A stretch of DNA of 6,360 nt from Hellea balneolensis (GTDB lineage Bacteria > Pseudomonadota > Alphaproteobacteria > Caulobacterales > Maricaulaceae): NCBI GenBank assembly GCA_003233025.1, contig QIKS01000206.1, positions 1 through 6,360 of the forward strand. The letters are read 5' to 3'. A program made the position numbers and the translations under genes. The notes beneath the pieces were generated by a model that had not been told where the DNA came from, searched no databases, and saw only the letters and a list, made by a program, of their open reading frames with translations. Shown piece after piece: positions 5,653 to 6,360 of this stretch; position 1 is the first letter of the stretch, and each line of letters begins with the position of its first letter.

Positions 5653-5674
5653 GGTGTTTCCACCGCGCCCCGCT
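5643..5674 (+). terminator. Stem-loop across the stop codon, possible terminator without T-tract
   Basis: AGCGGG (5643-5648) pairs with CCCGCT (5669-5674). Inside it, GGTG (5653-5656) pairs with CACC (5661-5664) around a TTTC loop, with a small internal loop holding the TAA stop. The whole GC-rich hairpin ends 11 bases before the next promoter. There is no T-run after it, so it may stabilise the mRNA 3' end rather than terminate by itself. Confidence 0.35.
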
Positions 5675-5685
5675 GTTAGTACTGC

Positions 5686-5714
5686 TTGAGCCGGTTGTAA
5701 TTTTGTGTTATAAA
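5686..5714 (+). promoter_or_regulatory. Promoter of the TPR-protein gene
   Basis: TTGAGC (5686-5691, 4/6 match to -35) and TATAAA (5709-5714, 5/6 match to -10) are 17 bases apart. Transcription would begin near 5721, leaving a leader of about 23 bases that contains GGGGA and the AT repeat. Confidence 0.5.
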
Positions 5715-5733
5715 ATGGCATCAAATCCCGGGG

Positions 5734-5745
5734 ATATATATATAT
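5734..5745 (+). repeat. (AT)6 dinucleotide tract between RBS and start codon
   Basis: Six AT units run from directly after GGGG (5730-5733) into the ATG at 5744. The tract forms the whole spacer between the putative ribosome binding site and the start codon, which is 9 bases if GGGGA is the site. Confidence 0.7.
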
Positions 5746-6360
5746 GCGCTTGATAACTGTCTTTGTTTTTTTGGTTTTGCTTGGTTTTCCTGGCGCTTAT
5801 ACGCAAGCAGCTCCCATTCCCGCCGATGTTCTAAAGCCCTATCAAGCTTATAACAAAGCTTACCGCGAACAAGATTTCAAAGCGGCGCTCAAACATGCAA
5901 AATCCGCCTGGGAGAAAGCCGAGCAACACATTGGCGAAGGGAAAACTACAGCCGACCTTGCTTATAATTACGGAAGCCTCGCATCAAAATTGGGTAAAAC
6001 GAAACCTGCTATTGCCGCCTTGGAGCGCAGTATTGAGCTGACGGATTTTGATACGTCAGCCGGTGTTCTTGTCCGCCTGGAGCGCGAGGTTTTGTTAACA
6101 ACAATTTTGTTAGGGGATGACGCGGGACGTGCGCGCAAGAGAGTGAACCGGGCCTTGAAATTTGCCCAGAAAAACAATGGCGAGGACAATATTTTTTACG
6201 GCGAATTGCAGCTCTACAAAGCCTTGGCCATCAGTCGATCAGCCAACCGCGCCGCGACCGCCTCAACACGCATTAGCCGCAGTGGCGCTCAGGACACTGT
6301 AAAACAGGCTGCAAATATACAAGAAAACAGTGCTGATTATGCGCGCAAGGCGCTTGTGTT
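5744..6360 (+). CDS. Exported TPR-repeat protein, 3' partial
   Basis: The reading frame is open from the ATG at 5744 to the window edge, giving 205 full codons; the gene continues beyond. The N-terminus is a signal peptide: MRLITVF, a hydrophobic core FVFLVLLGF, and likely cleavage after TQA near residue 22, so the mature protein should be periplasmic or envelope-bound. Residues 33-66 (YQAYNKAYREQDFKAALKHA onward) and 69-102 (TADLAYNYGSLASKLGKTKP onward, with AIAALERSIEL) fit two tetratricopeptide repeats, and a third helical pair probably covers about 105-145. TPR proteins act as protein-protein scaffolds. Some alphaproteobacterial proteins of this layout end in a TonB C-terminal domain, but the missing 3' end prevents a check. 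It has its own promoter, so it is probably not in one operon with the upstream membrane-protein gene. Confidence 0.82.
   Translation, partial: MRLITVFVFLVLLGFPGAYTQAAPIPADVLKPYQAYNKAYREQDFKAALKHAKSAWEKAEQHIGEGKTTADLAYNYGSLASKLGKTKPAIAALERSIELTDFDTSAGVLVRLEREVLLTTILLGDDAGRARKRVNRALKFAQKNNGEDNIFYGELQLYKALAISRSANRAATASTRISRSGAQDTVKQAANIQENSADYARKALV

Noticed and set aside
1..6360. CRISPR array, transposon ends, tRNA or prophage genes
   Set aside because: No regularly spaced repeats, transposase-like protein, cloverleaf or phage-type gene was seen on either strand.

Overview
The window looks like a housekeeping stretch of an alphaproteobacterial chromosome with moderate GC. The main grounds are a TerB-plus-J-domain DjlA-like gene close to an AmiD-like amidase of the form common in Alphaproteobacteria, and a bacterial type A RNase P RNA gene. 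The order cannot be fixed from the sequence alone. I see no insertion sequence, prophage gene, CRISPR array or tRNA, and no obvious novel defence or biosynthetic system.

Left part (1-2160, all + strand): the 3' part of a DjlA-like co-chaperone gene, then a likely three-gene unit. This unit is a small inner-membrane protein (628-1011), a DUF1801 protein (1022-1447) and an Amidase_2 cell-wall amidase with a C-terminal peptidoglycan-binding-like region (1444-2160, 4-base overlap with the gene before). A 7+7 bp inverted repeat sits just before the first gene of the unit and overlaps both its putative -10 box and its ribosome binding site. A weak terminator hairpin with a T6 tract follows the amidase.

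Middle (2161-3359): a 194-base AT-rich gap between two convergent genes holds two operator-like palindromes and a pair of direct repeats, although no gene starts there. Next is an HxlR-family regulator on the - strand (2355-2879) with a cysteine-rich tail. It is divergent from rnpB, the RNase P RNA gene (2993-3359, + strand), which has a well-placed sigma-70-type promoter.

Right part (3344-6360): an MFS transporter on the - strand runs convergently into rnpB, and its last codons lie inside the 3' strand of the RNase P P1 helix. Divergent from it is a six-TM membrane protein of unknown function (4681-5652), ending in a stem-loop that spans its stop codon. Last is an exported TPR-repeat protein that runs off the window edge (5744 onward). 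It has a good promoter and an (AT)6 tract between its ribosome binding site and start codon.

The coherent functional pairing is envelope-related: the DjlA-like gene and the amidase. The HxlR regulator has no obvious target gene beside it. The most unusual features are the rnpB/MFS overlap, the operator-like island between convergent genes, and the inverted repeat that could mask the start of the 628-1011 gene.
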